Source: an uncultured Alphaproteobacteria bacterium | GTDB taxonomy: Bacteria; Pseudomonadota; Alphaproteobacteria; HIMB59; GCA-002718135 | Length of the DNA: 64,000 nucleotides | Assembly (NCBI GenBank): GCA_902576125.1 | Contig: CACGUF010000001.1 | Coordinates: 248,001 to 312,000 of the forward strand | Direction of reading: 5' to 3' | Program-made: the position numbers and the translations under genes | Shown: positions 9,023 through 17,957 of the stretch, one piece after another | Position numbering within the stretch: the stretch's first letter is position 1 | How the letters are laid out: each line of letters starts with the position of its first letter | The notes under the pieces: generated by a model | What the model was told of the DNA's origin: nothing | Databases searched by the model: none | The model's input: only the letters and a program-made list of their open reading frames with translations

Positions 9023-9860
9023 CTTTCAAAAAAAAGAATTAATTTTTCCTTATATAATTCTTTTTATTGTAATGTTTCTGTCAGTATATCCATTATTGTA
9101 CATGATAAGTGTATCATTAATGACTGCAGGTGAGGCTTCAAACCAATATCTTTTACCTAAGGTGCCAAGATTTGAAAATTATATTGAGGTTTGGACTTCA
9201 AACAATTTTCAGCAATATACACTAAATAGTATAATAATTAGCGCATTAATTGTTATCGGTGTGCTGAGTACTAGTATTCCAGCAGCATATGCGTTTGCAA
9301 AAATTCAGTTTCCTTTCAGAGATATAATTTTTTACTCATTGCTACTTTCCTTAATGATACCTGAAATTATCGCTCTTTTGCCACATCTTTTAATTATCAG
9401 AGGAAATATTTTTCCATTACCTTTTGGTCCATCGTGGATGAATTCATTACAGGGGTTAACAGTACCATTTTTTGGTAATGTTTTTATTATATTCCTTTTA
9501 AGGCAATATATAAAAAAAATTCCAAACGAGTTATGGGATGCTGCTAGAATGGATGGAGCCTCACATTTTTATTTTTTGCGTAAAGTAGTAATACCAATGA
9601 GCATGCCGATAATTGTAACCGTATCTTTATTTGCATTCATACTAGCCTGGAACTCATTTGCTTGGCCTTTATTGATTTTAACGAAAGAAGACTGGTTCCC
9701 TGTTACTGTATCTATATATAGCTTTATTAGAGAAGCTGGAACACAGTATAATTTGTTAATGGCAGCGTCTTTAATTTCCATTTTTCCAGTGTTAATCCTA
9801 TATTTCTTTACTCAAAGATTATTTTTAGAGAGCATATCAAATTTTGGATTAAAACAATAA
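9015..9860 (+). CDS. Carbohydrate ABC transporter permease (MalG/UgpE type)
   Basis: The 281-residue protein is the second permease subunit of the CUT1 transporter, with six predicted membrane helices and the EAA loop DAARMDGASHFYFLRKVVIP near the middle of the C-terminal half. Its length is standard. Its start overlaps the upstream permease by 8 bases, typical of translational coupling. Downstream are an 85-base gap with two small inverted repeats and then the binding-protein gene. No ATPase gene is adjacent. Confidence 0.9.
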   Translation: MISFQKKELIFPYIILFIVMFLSVYPLLYMISVSLMTAGEASNQYLLPKVPRFENYIEVWTSNNFQQYTLNSIIISALIVIGVLSTSIPAAYAFAKIQFPFRDIIFYSLLLSLMIPEIIALLPHLLIIRGNIFPLPFGPSWMNSLQGLTVPFFGNVFIIFLLRQYIKKIPNELWDAARMDGASHFYFLRKVVIPMSMPIIVTVSLFAFILAWNSFAWPLLILTKEDWFPVTVSIYSFIREAGTQYNLLMAASLISIFPVLILYFFTQRLFLESISNFGLKQ

Positions 9861-9872
9861 TTGTTAACAATT
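9859..9872. repeat. 14-bp perfect palindrome between permease and binding-protein genes
   Basis: AATTGTTAACAATT directly overlaps the permease stop codon. A second, looser inverted repeat (AATAAG, five bases, CTTATT) lies at 9915-9931 just before the ribosome binding site of the binding-protein gene. The first could be a regulator operator or an RNA-processing hairpin; nothing shows which. Confidence 0.4.
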
Positions 9873-9945
9873 TTCTGTAATGAAACAGCAATAGAATCGT
9901 AGTATTTTATTATTAATAAGTTATTCTTATTTTAGGGGTGTGATT

Positions 9946-11274
9946 ATGATTTATAAATTATTGATTAAGGTTGTTGCAATAGCAACATTTTTATTTTCTG
10001 CTCAAATATTTGCTGTAACTTCTGCAGATATTGAGAATGCAAATCCAGAAGGTCAAACTGTAGAATTTTGGGTCCAATATTCGGATGAACGTCTTGATGC
10101 TATGAAAGCAAGAGCTGAAAGATTTGAAGCAGAAACTGGTATTAAAGTTAACATTACATATAAGGGCCATTATGGAAAAGTTCAGTCTGCCATGATGACT
10201 TCTGCCGGAACTCCAGATCAAGCTGATGTTGCGAGAGGTTACGGAAATGCAGCTGCTGATATGTATCAAATTGGTGCAGCTATGGATCAAAGTATTTTAG
10301 CAAACAGTAAAAAATGGGGTGTGACTCAACAAGATATAGATGATTGGGGAGCAAACTGGACAGTAGGATTTTCAGGTTATTTTGATGGTAATCCTAAGTT
10401 GCTTCATGAAGTAGGTAAATCTATAGAGGTTGTTTATTACAACAAAGATTGGCTAAATGAGCTAGGTTTATCAGAGCCTAAAACTCCAGCTGAATTTGCT
10501 GAAGCAGCTTGTGCTGCAACAAATAGTACTTTTAGTGGTAAAGTAGGTGATACTCCTAGTCTTGGATATGAAATAGACACGGATGCGAGTAATTTTGCTG
10601 CATGGGTTTTTGCGCATGGTGGAGATGTTTTTGATTATGACGCAGGTCAATACATCTTAAATGGACCTGCTGCAGTTGCTGCAATGGAATTTATTCAAGG
10701 CATGGCAAACAAGGGTTGTGCTCAAGTAACAAGAGATAAATATGCAGATCAACAATACCTAGGCTTAGGCTCGAATTTATTTGCTTTATCCTCAACTTCT
10801 GGAATTACTTATTTTCAAAGTGCAATTGAAGATGGTTATAATGGAAATTGGGAAATTTCTGCAGTACCTCATACAACTGCAGAACCAGTAATGAATTTGT
10901 ATGGCGGTGGCCTTATTATGGGTAATACTGGTAATGTAGATAAAATGGTAGCTGCATATCAATGGATGAAATATATTACGAACACTGAAAATTCAGCTGT
11001 TTGGTCGACTGAAAGTGGATATGGCTTTGTCAGAACTTCATCTGCAGATCATCCATTAATTGTTGCAAAAAGAAATGATCTTCCTCAGTATGATAGATCT
11101 CTTGGTTTAATCAAGTATGGTAAAGGCGAGCCCTCTGTTCCCGCTTATTATTCTGTAAGAGGTGAAATTGAAAAAGCTTATGCCGCAATCATTAACGGTG
11201 ATGATATAATGTCTACCTTAAATGATTTAAATGATGAGGCTAATTCAATTTTAGCTGATGCTATAGAGAATTAA
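9946..11274 (+). CDS. Carbohydrate ABC transporter substrate-binding protein (UgpB/MalE type)
   Basis: The roughly 442-residue periplasmic protein binds the substrate for the two upstream permeases. A signal peptide ends near SAQIFA. The segment TVEFWVQYSDERLDAMKARA and the following FEAETGIKVN are typical of family 1 (sugar, glycerol-3-phosphate) binding proteins. A GTG at 9940 is in frame, but the ATG at 9946 lies about 7 bases behind AGGGG and is preferred. A strong terminator follows 21 bases after the stop. Gene order permease-permease-binding protein with its own ribosome binding site suggests extra expression of the binding protein. The ligand cannot be inferred. Confidence 0.9.
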   Translation: MIYKLLIKVVAIATFLFSAQIFAVTSADIENANPEGQTVEFWVQYSDERLDAMKARAERFEAETGIKVNITYKGHYGKVQSAMMTSAGTPDQADVARGYGNAAADMYQIGAAMDQSILANSKKWGVTQQDIDDWGANWTVGFSGYFDGNPKLLHEVGKSIEVVYYNKDWLNELGLSEPKTPAEFAEAACAATNSTFSGKVGDTPSLGYEIDTDASNFAAWVFAHGGDVFDYDAGQYILNGPAAVAAMEFIQGMANKGCAQVTRDKYADQQYLGLGSNLFALSSTSGITYFQSAIEDGYNGNWEISAVPHTTAEPVMNLYGGGLIMGNTGNVDKMVAAYQWMKYITNTENSAVWSTESGYGFVRTSSADHPLIVAKRNDLPQYDRSLGLIKYGKGEPSVPAYYSVRGEIEKAYAAIINGDDIMSTLNDLNDEANSILADAIEN

Positions 11275-11295
11275 TTATCTCTTTTAATGTTAATA

Positions 11296-11320
11296 GGGTG
11301 GTTTATAACCACCCTTTTTT
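11296..11320 (+). terminator. Rho-independent terminator after the sugar-binding protein gene
   Basis: An 8-bp perfect stem GGGTGGTT/AACCACCC with a 3-base loop is followed directly by six T residues. It ends only three bases before the ATG of the next gene. Confidence 0.93.
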
Positions 11321-11323
11321 ATT

Positions 11324-11887
11324 ATGATTATAGTTTGTTCATTAAGTGATTTAGTTGATGTATGTGAGAGCGTTAAACCTAAATATTTAATCTCAGTTAT
11401 TGACCCTGGATATGAGCCCGAAACTCCAAAAAATGTAACAAAACATCTTAAGTTAGGGTTTGATGACATAATTAAAATAAGTCCAAATAATCAAATATTT
11501 AGACTTAATAAGGAAGAAATTCCTCAATTACCTCCTAATAATTCTCATATTGATTCTATAGAAGAATTTACAGATAGCTGGGATGTATGTGAAGATATTG
11601 TTATTCATTGTTGGTGCGGTGTTTCTAGATCGATGGCAACAGCCACCTACTTAATGTGTAAAAAAAATATTCAAGATATAGATAATAATATAAAATATAT
11701 TCGCTCTATTGCTCCTCATGCAAATCCTAATAAGTTATTAATAAAACTATTTGAGGAAAAATTAAATACTGAAGGGCAAATTGCAAAGTCTTTTGAAAAA
11801 TACCCATATACTCAAACATATGATTGCTCTTCAAATTTTGCTCCAATTACATTATTTAATTATGAAGAAATGATAAATTTTAAATGA
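11324..11887 (+). CDS. Protein tyrosine/dual-specificity phosphatase-like protein
   Basis: The 187-residue protein carries a cysteine-phosphatase P-loop, HCWCGVSRS (95-103), matching H-C-X5-R-S with C96 as nucleophile and R102 as phosphate binder. The rest resembles small alphaproteobacterial tyrosine-phosphatase-like proteins. The substrate is unknown; protein phosphotyrosine or a small phosphorylated metabolite are both possible. The ATG lies three bases after the U-tract of the preceding terminator, leaving no room for a normal ribosome binding site, so either a short leader or read-through is implied. apt follows after 13 bases. Confidence 0.72.
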   Translation: MIIVCSLSDLVDVCESVKPKYLISVIDPGYEPETPKNVTKHLKLGFDDIIKISPNNQIFRLNKEEIPQLPPNNSHIDSIEEFTDSWDVCEDIVIHCWCGVSRSMATATYLMCKKNIQDIDNNIKYIRSIAPHANPNKLLIKLFEEKLNTEGQIAKSFEKYPYTQTYDCSSNFAPITLFNYEEMINFK

Positions 11888-11900
11888 AAGAGAGAATTGA

Positions 11901-12416
11901 ATGAAAGAGTACGTTAGAACAATTTTAGATTATCCTGTTAAAGGTATTCAATTCAGAGATATTACAACATTATTACAAGATGCAGGACATTTTAGACAAG
12001 TAATTGATGAAATGACAAACCCATGGAAAAATTTAGACATAGATGCTGTTTTAAGTATTGAGTCTCGTGGTTTTATAATGGCAGGAGCAATAGCATATAA
12101 TATCGGTGCTGCTTTTATACCTCTAAGAAAGCCTGATAAACTCCCAGGAGAAACCTTCAAAGTTTCTTATACATTAGAATACGGATCAACTGATATGCAC
12201 ATTCATAAGGATGCACTCGACAATCATAAAAATTTATTAATTATAGATGATTTGCTTGCAACAGGGGGTACAGCACTTGCAGCAATAGATTTAATTAATA
12301 TGTTTGATAATAAAAATATTATTGGAGCAGGTTTTATTATTAATCTGCCAGAATTAAAGGGTGAAAAAAAACTTCAAGAAAGAGGAGTTAAAATAAACTC
12401 ATTGATGGAATTCTAA
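11901..12416 (+). CDS. apt: Adenine phosphoribosyltransferase
   Basis: Apt condenses adenine with PRPP to AMP in purine salvage. The 171-residue protein has the PRPP-binding loop LLIIDDLLATGGTA (112-124) and the SIESRGFIMAGAIA block (52-64), both diagnostic of Apt, and the family's normal length. The stop overlaps the start of the thiolase gene (TAATG), so the two are translationally linked. It gives adenine released by MtnP a salvage route, next to the catabolic route through Ade. Confidence 0.95.
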   Translation: MKEYVRTILDYPVKGIQFRDITTLLQDAGHFRQVIDEMTNPWKNLDIDAVLSIESRGFIMAGAIAYNIGAAFIPLRKPDKLPGETFKVSYTLEYGSTDMHIHKDALDNHKNLLIIDDLLATGGTALAAIDLINMFDNKNIIGAGFIINLPELKGEKKLQERGVKINSLMEF

Positions 12417-13555
12417 TGAAGAATGCAGTTTTAGTCGGTTTTAAAAGATCTCCTTTCACAATAGCAAATAAAGGTTTGTTAGCAGGTGTAAGACCTGAAG
12501 ATATTTTATCTCAAGTAATTAATGATTTAATCAAGACAACGAAAATTAATAAAGAAGATATAGAGGATATTGTTGCAGGCTGTGCTTATCCTGAAGGAGC
12601 TCAAGGTTATAATATTGCGAAAATAGTTTCCTTTATGACTGGCATGCCGGAACATGTTGGTGGCATGACAATTAATCGTTGGTGTGGATCATCTATGCAA
12701 TCAATTCATATTGCAGCGGGTGCTATTTCAATGAATGCAGGAAAAGTTTTTATTTGTTGTGGCATTGAGTCAATGACATCCGTGCCAATCAATGGATTAA
12801 ATTATTCTCCTCATCCAGAGCTTATAATAGATCAACCAAATGTTTATTTGTCAATGGGGCTTACAGCAGAAAATGTTGCCAATAAATTTAATATATCCAG
12901 AAAAGAACAACAAGAATTTGCAATCCAAAGTCACTCTAAGGCATTTAAAGCTCAATCATCTAATGCATTTGATAAAGAGATTACTGTTATTAAAAATCAT
13001 GAAACTGAAGTTGTTGCTGATGGTGCAATCAGACCAAACACTAATCAAGAAATCTTAGATGGACTTAAATTAGTTTTTGACCAGAATGGAACAGTTACTG
13101 CCGGTACTGCTTCACCTTTAACAGATGGAGCATCAGCAACTTTGGTATGTGAAGAGAACTATGCAATTTCAAATAATCTACCTATTTTAGCAAGAATAAA
13201 ATCATCAGCAATTAATGGATGCCCTCCTGAATTAATGGGGTTGGGTCCAATTGGAGCATCTTTAAAAGCTCTAAAAAGAGCAGAACTTGATATTAATGAC
13301 ATTGATATAATAGAATTAAATGAAGCTTTTGCGTCACAATCAATTGCATGTATAAAGGAGCTCAAAATAAATCCTGATAAAGTTAATATTGAGGGAGGTG
13401 CAATCGCAATTGGACATCCACTAGGTGCAACTGGAGCTAGAATAACTGCTAAAGCAGCCTATCTAATGTATAAACAAAATAAAAAATATGCTTTAGCCAC
13501 CCAATGTATAGGTCTTGGCCAAGGTATCGCTACAGTGTTGGAAAAAGTTGAATAA
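12416..13555 (+). CDS. Acetyl-CoA acyltransferase (thiolase, FadA/FadI-like)
   Basis: This is a 379-residue thiolase II family enzyme, cleaving 3-ketoacyl-CoA with CoA or running acetoacetyl-CoA synthesis in reverse. Nucleophilic C90 lies in NRWCGSSMQ, H334 in GHPLGATGAR and C364 in ATQCIGLGQG, so all catalytic residues are present. It overlaps apt by one base and is two bases from the acyl-CoA dehydrogenase gene, which supports a beta-oxidation role. No hydratase/3-hydroxyacyl-CoA dehydrogenase gene is adjacent. Confidence 0.92.
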   Translation: MKNAVLVGFKRSPFTIANKGLLAGVRPEDILSQVINDLIKTTKINKEDIEDIVAGCAYPEGAQGYNIAKIVSFMTGMPEHVGGMTINRWCGSSMQSIHIAAGAISMNAGKVFICCGIESMTSVPINGLNYSPHPELIIDQPNVYLSMGLTAENVANKFNISRKEQQEFAIQSHSKAFKAQSSNAFDKEITVIKNHETEVVADGAIRPNTNQEILDGLKLVFDQNGTVTAGTASPLTDGASATLVCEENYAISNNLPILARIKSSAINGCPPELMGLGPIGASLKALKRAELDINDIDIIELNEAFASQSIACIKELKINPDKVNIEGGAIAIGHPLGATGARITAKAAYLMYKQNKKYALATQCIGLGQGIATVLEKVE

Positions 13556-13557
13556 GT

Positions 13558-15339
13558 ATGCAAGTTTATAAAACCCCTATTAGAGAATATAGATTTCTAC
13601 TAGAAGACTTTTTAGAGTTAAAAAGTAACAAAGTTCTTACTAATAGAAATTTAGAAATTGATGATCTTCTAATGATAATCGAAGAGGCATCTAAAATGTG
13701 TGAAGAAACTTTATTACCACTAAACGCTATAGGTGATAATGAAGGATGTGTTTTTCAAGATTGTAAAGTTATAGCTCCAAAGGGGTTTAAAGAGGCTTAT
13801 AAAGTTTTTTCTGAAAATGGTTGGCAAGGAATAAAAGTTAAAGAGAAATATGGTGGTCAAGAACTTCCATATATTATGAACATGTTTTTGGATGAAATGG
13901 TGAGTTCTACAAACATGTCTTTTGGCCTCTATCCAGGATTAACAGCTAATGCAATTGATGCCATTGAAAAAAGTGCAACTGATGAATTAAAGAACCTATA
14001 TCTCCCATATTTAACTTCTGGCAAATGGACAGGTACTATGAATTTGACAGAACCGCAATGCGGAACAGATCTTGGTCTGAGCAAAACTATGGCAACACCT
14101 AATGATGATGGATCTTATAATATTACAGGAACAAAAATATTTATTACTTGTGGCGAGCATGATTTAAGTGAGAACATAGTGCATTTAGTTTTAGCTAGAA
14201 CTCCAAATGCTCCAGAAGGAATTAAAGGTATAAGTCTTTTTCTGGTTCCAAAAATACTTCCAAATAAAGATGGAACTCTTGATAAAAAAAATAATGTAAA
14301 GTGCGGATCAATTGAAAAGAAAATGGGTATTAAGGCTAGTCCAACTTGTGTAATGCATTATGAAGAAGCTCAAGGCTGGATTGTTGGTGATTTAAACAAA
14401 GGTATGAAGGCAATGTTCATCATGATGAATGGCGCCAGACTGTTTGTTGGTATTCAAGGTATTGGACTATCTGAGACAGCATTTCAATCAGCTTTACATT
14501 ACTCGAAAGAACGTGTTCAAGGCAAGTTACCTGAAAGTGAAAATATTGCCGACCCAATTATAGTTCATCCTGAAATAAGAAAAAACTTAATGTTTATGAA
14601 ATCCATAAATGATGGAATAAGAGGATTAATGCTTAAAGCCGGTCATGCTTTTGATTTAATAGACTCAGACCAAAGCAAAGAATTAAGTCAGTCTTCTGAA
14701 AATTTGATAGCATTATTAACTCCTATTTTAAAATCTTTTGCAACTGACAAGTCTATGGAAATAACTAATCAAGCTTTACAAATATACGGTGGTCACGGAT
14801 ATATTACTGATCACGGAATGGAGCAATTAGTTCGTGATGCAAGAATTACTCCAATTTATGAAGGAACAAACGGTATTCAAGCTTTAGATTTAATTGGTAG
14901 AAAATTTAATATTCATGAAGGATTAATTATTAATCAATATTTGGAAAGTATTAATGAGTTTTTGAATAATAATAAAGAAAACTCAGATATGAAGAAATTT
15001 ATTAAATTATTTGAACCATCCTATAAAGATTTAAAAGATTGTATAAACTTTATAAAAGAAATTGATCAATCAAACTCAAAAGAAATTAATTCTCATGCTG
15101 TAGATTTATTAAATATTTTTGGACTTGTTGCTGTAGGTTTTACTTGGTTAGAGTTCATTAGTGTATCATTTAATAAAATTAAAAAAAACAAAGATGATTT
15201 TTACCTTTCTAAAATTCAATTAGGTGATTTCTATCTGACAAAACTTATTTTTGAGACTAAAAAATATAAAAATAATATTTATTCTTCAGGGAACTTGTAT
15301 AATAAGTTTGAAGATAAATATTTTGAAAGTGGCATATAA
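13558..15339 (+). CDS. Acyl-CoA dehydrogenase, long form (DmdC/FadE-like family)
   Basis: The 593-residue flavoprotein is an acyl-CoA dehydrogenase with an additional C-terminal domain. Typical blocks are TEPQCGTDLG, a GTKIFITCGEHD strand, YGGHGYITDHGMEQ and RDARITPIYEGTNGIQ, the last close to the catalytic base region. This long subfamily includes both general fatty acyl-CoA dehydrogenases and DmdC, the methylmercaptopropionyl-CoA dehydrogenase of DMSP demethylation; the sequence alone does not separate them and no other dmd gene is in the window. It is sandwiched between the thiolase gene (2-base gap) and the NDUFS4-like gene (2-base gap). Confidence 0.87.
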   Translation: MQVYKTPIREYRFLLEDFLELKSNKVLTNRNLEIDDLLMIIEEASKMCEETLLPLNAIGDNEGCVFQDCKVIAPKGFKEAYKVFSENGWQGIKVKEKYGGQELPYIMNMFLDEMVSSTNMSFGLYPGLTANAIDAIEKSATDELKNLYLPYLTSGKWTGTMNLTEPQCGTDLGLSKTMATPNDDGSYNITGTKIFITCGEHDLSENIVHLVLARTPNAPEGIKGISLFLVPKILPNKDGTLDKKNNVKCGSIEKKMGIKASPTCVMHYEEAQGWIVGDLNKGMKAMFIMMNGARLFVGIQGIGLSETAFQSALHYSKERVQGKLPESENIADPIIVHPEIRKNLMFMKSINDGIRGLMLKAGHAFDLIDSDQSKELSQSSENLIALLTPILKSFATDKSMEITNQALQIYGGHGYITDHGMEQLVRDARITPIYEGTNGIQALDLIGRKFNIHEGLIINQYLESINEFLNNNKENSDMKKFIKLFEPSYKDLKDCINFIKEIDQSNSKEINSHAVDLLNIFGLVAVGFTWLEFISVSFNKIKKNKDDFYLSKIQLGDFYLTKLIFETKKYKNNIYSSGNLYNKFEDKYFESGI

Positions 15340-15341
15340 AG

Positions 15342-15647
15342 ATGACTATTAAAATTTACAAACCTTCAAAATCTTCCATGCAATCTGGTTTAGGAAAAAC
15401 AAAGCAATGGCTTGCTGAATACATTTCAGAAAAAGATAAAATTAAAGATACTCTTATGGGTTGGAATAGTTCTTTAGATACTAAAGAGCAAATAAAAATG
15501 TTTTTTGATACAAAAGAACAAGCTATTGAATGGTCTAAAAAAAATAATCAACAGTTTATAGTTATTGAACCAAAAGAGAGAAAAATAAAGCCTAAAAACT
15601 ATGCATCAAATTTTGATATGAATAGAAAAGAGCCTTGGACACATTAA
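15342..15647 (+). CDS. NADH dehydrogenase (complex I) subunit, NDUFS4-like
   Basis: The 101-residue protein matches the ETC complex I subunit conserved region, the bacterial counterpart of the mitochondrial 18-kDa accessory subunit NDUFS4. The N-terminal KIYKPSKSSMQSG, the central LMGWNSS and the C-terminal Y-x-x-N-F arrangement (KNYASNFDMNR) followed by EPWTH are characteristic. In alphaproteobacteria it is usually encoded away from the nuo operon, as here, and often next to a tRNA gene. It is the last gene before tRNA-Arg and probably the tail of the thiolase/acyl-CoA dehydrogenase transcript. Confidence 0.85.
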   Translation: MTIKIYKPSKSSMQSGLGKTKQWLAEYISEKDKIKDTLMGWNSSLDTKEQIKMFFDTKEQAIEWSKKNNQQFIVIEPKERKIKPKNYASNFDMNRKEPWTH

Positions 15648-15686
15648 TCTTTTGAATTTATTTATAGTATGATAAAGGGCAATTAA

Positions 15687-15762
15687 GCGCCCGTAGCTCA
15701 GTGGATAGAGCAACCGCCTTCTAAGCGGTAGGTCAAATGTTCGAATCATTTCGGGCGCGCCA
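15687..15762 (+). tRNA. tRNA-Arg (anticodon UCU)
   Basis: Acceptor stem GCGCCCG pairs with CGGGCGC, the anticodon stem ACCGC/GCGGT closes the loop CTTCTAA (anticodon TCT), and the T arm holds TGTTCGAATCA. Discriminator G and CCA are encoded. It reads AGA, the favoured arginine codon in this A+T-rich sequence. Confidence 0.97.
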
Positions 15763-15783
15763 ATTAAATTTGGAGAACTAAAT

Positions 15784-16125
15784 ATGTTATACAATTTAAA
15801 ATGTCATTGTGGAGCGGTAGAGCTAGAAGTTGAAACTGATCTTAAAACTATTAAACAATGCAATTGCTCAATTTGTATAAGAAAAAATGCTAAAATGTGC
15901 ATGGTTTCTAAAGACTCAGTCCAGATAATTAAAGGTAAGGAAAATCTAAGTTCCTATAAATTTAATACTAAAATTGCAGAACATTTTTTTTGTAAAACTT
16001 GCGGAATATATACCCATCACAATAGAAGAAGTGATCCAAATGGTGCCGCAATAAATATTGGATGTATTGATGCTATTAATCCTTTTGATTATGAAGCTGA
16101 ATTTATTGATATGAAAAGTAAATAA
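15784..16125 (+). CDS. GFA (CENP-V/glutathione-dependent formaldehyde-activating) family protein
   Basis: This is a 113-residue zinc-binding protein of the GFA/CENP-V family. The cysteine pattern is complete: CHC (C7, C9), CNCSIC (C26, C28, C31) and CKTC (C70, C73), followed by a conserved INIGCID strand. The prototype was proposed to promote the formaldehyde-glutathione adduct, but most family members have no proven function. It is three bases upstream of iolC and appears to be the first gene of the iol/mtn operon, where an aldehyde-related role would suit the aldolase product; that link is inference. Confidence 0.85.
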   Translation: MLYNLKCHCGAVELEVETDLKTIKQCNCSICIRKNAKMCMVSKDSVQIIKGKENLSSYKFNTKIAEHFFCKTCGIYTHHNRRSDPNGAAINIGCIDAINPFDYEAEFIDMKSK

Positions 16126-16128
16126 TTT

Positions 16129-17118
16129 ATGTCCTTGGAATTTTTAATTTCAAAAATTCAAAAAAATAATTTTTTACTAATAGGTAGGGCGGGTGTTGAT
16201 ATTTACCCTGATCCACCTGGAACTAAAACTGAAAATGCAATTAATTACGTGACCCATCTTGGCGGTTCATCAGCAAATATGGGTGTTCAATTAACTAGAT
16301 ATGGTGGATCATGTTCTTTGCTGACAAGAATATCTAATGATGCATTAGGTAAGTTTGCTTTAAACCAATTAGATCATTATGGAGTGAAGAGAAATTTAAT
16401 TAAATTAGAAGATAAAGAATCTAGAATCTCATTTGCTATTGTTGAGTCAACTGTAGAAAATCATCAATCAATAATCTATAGACATAAAGCTGCTGATTTA
16501 TTTTTAAATAAAAATGATATTGAAAACTCTAATATTCAAAACTATCAATGCATTTTGATTACAGGTACTTCTCTTGCAGCTGAACCATCTCGAAGTGCTG
16601 TATTATATGCTTTGGAAATAGCTAAAGAAAAAAATATACCTGTAATTATGGATATAGACTATAGACCCTACACATGGGAGTCAGCAGATAAAGCAAAACA
16701 AATATACAATATTGCTAGCGATTATTGTTCTGGAATCATTGGCAATGATGATGAATTTGCTGTCCTTTCAGGCAGTTATAAAGAAGGTTTTAATTATGCC
16801 AAAAAAAAATCAAGTAATTGTGATTTGGTAATTTATAAAATGGGTGAAAAAGGCTCAATAACATTTGCAAATAATGAAGAAATAAAAAAAGGAATTTTCC
16901 CAGTCAAGCCGCTAAAACCTACTGGTGCAGGTGATGCTTTTATGGGTTCATTAATTGGAGCTCTATTAAAAAATTACGATCTACAAAAAGCGTTAGAAAT
17001 TGGTTCTGCTGCCGCTGCAATAGTTGTAACTAAAGTTGGATGTGCTCCGGCTATGCCTGATTTGAATGAAGTTTTAGATTTTATGAAAAGTAATAACATT
17101 AAAAAAGGAGATACATAA
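16129..17118 (+). CDS. iolC: 5-dehydro-2-deoxygluconokinase (IolC-like PfkB kinase)
   Basis: The 329-residue PfkB-family kinase has the substrate motif GGSSANMG (45-52), an IolC-type N-terminal segment GRAGVDIYPDPPGT (19-32), DIDYRPYTW (175-183) and the catalytic GAGD motif (266-269). The DIDYRPYTW block and an iolB gene immediately downstream favour IolC, which phosphorylates 5-dehydro-2-deoxygluconate in myo-inositol breakdown. Its stop overlaps iolB by one base. Upper-pathway genes (iolG, iolE, iolD) are absent from the window, so a different sugar substrate such as a 5-deoxypentose remains possible. Confidence 0.82.
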   Translation: MSLEFLISKIQKNNFLLIGRAGVDIYPDPPGTKTENAINYVTHLGGSSANMGVQLTRYGGSCSLLTRISNDALGKFALNQLDHYGVKRNLIKLEDKESRISFAIVESTVENHQSIIYRHKAADLFLNKNDIENSNIQNYQCILITGTSLAAEPSRSAVLYALEIAKEKNIPVIMDIDYRPYTWESADKAKQIYNIASDYCSGIIGNDDEFAVLSGSYKEGFNYAKKKSSNCDLVIYKMGEKGSITFANNEEIKKGIFPVKPLKPTGAGDAFMGSLIGALLKNYDLQKALEIGSAAAAIVVTKVGCAPAMPDLNEVLDFMKSNNIKKGDT

Positions 17119-17957
17119 TGCATATACCACCATTTGATAATCAAAATAATCCCATTGTAGATATGGATAATAAACATGTTCCGCTAAATTATTTTAATAT
17201 TGTTAAATTAAACAAAGATCAAAGTTTTGAATATGTAACCCCTGGTTATGAAACATGTATCGTTCCTGCAACAGGAACAATAAATGTTAATGTCGAAGGC
17301 TATGAAGTTAAAAATTTAGGTACAAGAACAGTTGACGTATGGGATGGTGAACCAGAGGGCATATATGTACCATCTGGAACAAAAGCTTCTTTTTTTGCTC
17401 TCAAAGATTCTGAAATATTTATAGCAGGGGCAAAGTTTGATAAAACTCTTGAACCATTTGCCGTCAGAGTTGATGAAATTGATATGGTTCAATATGGATC
17501 AGATGATACAAAAACTCACAGAAAAATTAAACATATTCTTGGTGCCAAACATCACGATAAAGTAGGAAGGCTTCTTTGTAATGAATTGTATACAGTAGGA
17601 CAGGGAGGTTGGTCAGGTTTTCCTCCTCACAAACATGATACTGACAGACTTCCAGACGAAACGCGCCACGATGAAACATATAATTATCGATTTCGTCCTA
17701 ATAATGGATTTGGTTTTCAATTATTTCAACAAGTTGACGACAAGGTTGGAAAGGCAGAGCACATAATTGATGGATCAACAATTGCAATTAGAACAGGCTA
17801 TCACCCTTGTGTTGTTGCCCCAGGTTATGAAATGTATTATTTTACTATTTTAGGAGGACTATCGCAGAGATCTCTTGTGCAATATTTTCAACCTGAGTAT
17901 GCTTATCAAGTAGAGACTATACCAGGAATAAAAGATATGATTGCAAAATATAAGTAA
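17118..17957 (+). CDS. iolB: 5-deoxy-glucuronate isomerase (IolB)
   Basis: IolB, a bicupin isomerase, converts 5-deoxy-glucuronate to 5-dehydro-2-deoxygluconate. The 279-residue protein has the metal-binding block GGWSGFPPHKHD (163-174) with the clustered histidines, an RHDETYNYRF segment and a C-terminal SQRSLVQYF region typical of IolB. Length agrees with the family. It overlaps both neighbours by one base, indicating tight translational coupling with iolC and the aldolase. Confidence 0.9.
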   Translation: MHIPPFDNQNNPIVDMDNKHVPLNYFNIVKLNKDQSFEYVTPGYETCIVPATGTINVNVEGYEVKNLGTRTVDVWDGEPEGIYVPSGTKASFFALKDSEIFIAGAKFDKTLEPFAVRVDEIDMVQYGSDDTKTHRKIKHILGAKHHDKVGRLLCNELYTVGQGGWSGFPPHKHDTDRLPDETRHDETYNYRFRPNNGFGFQLFQQVDDKVGKAEHIIDGSTIAIRTGYHPCVVAPGYEMYYFTILGGLSQRSLVQYFQPEYAYQVETIPGIKDMIAKYK

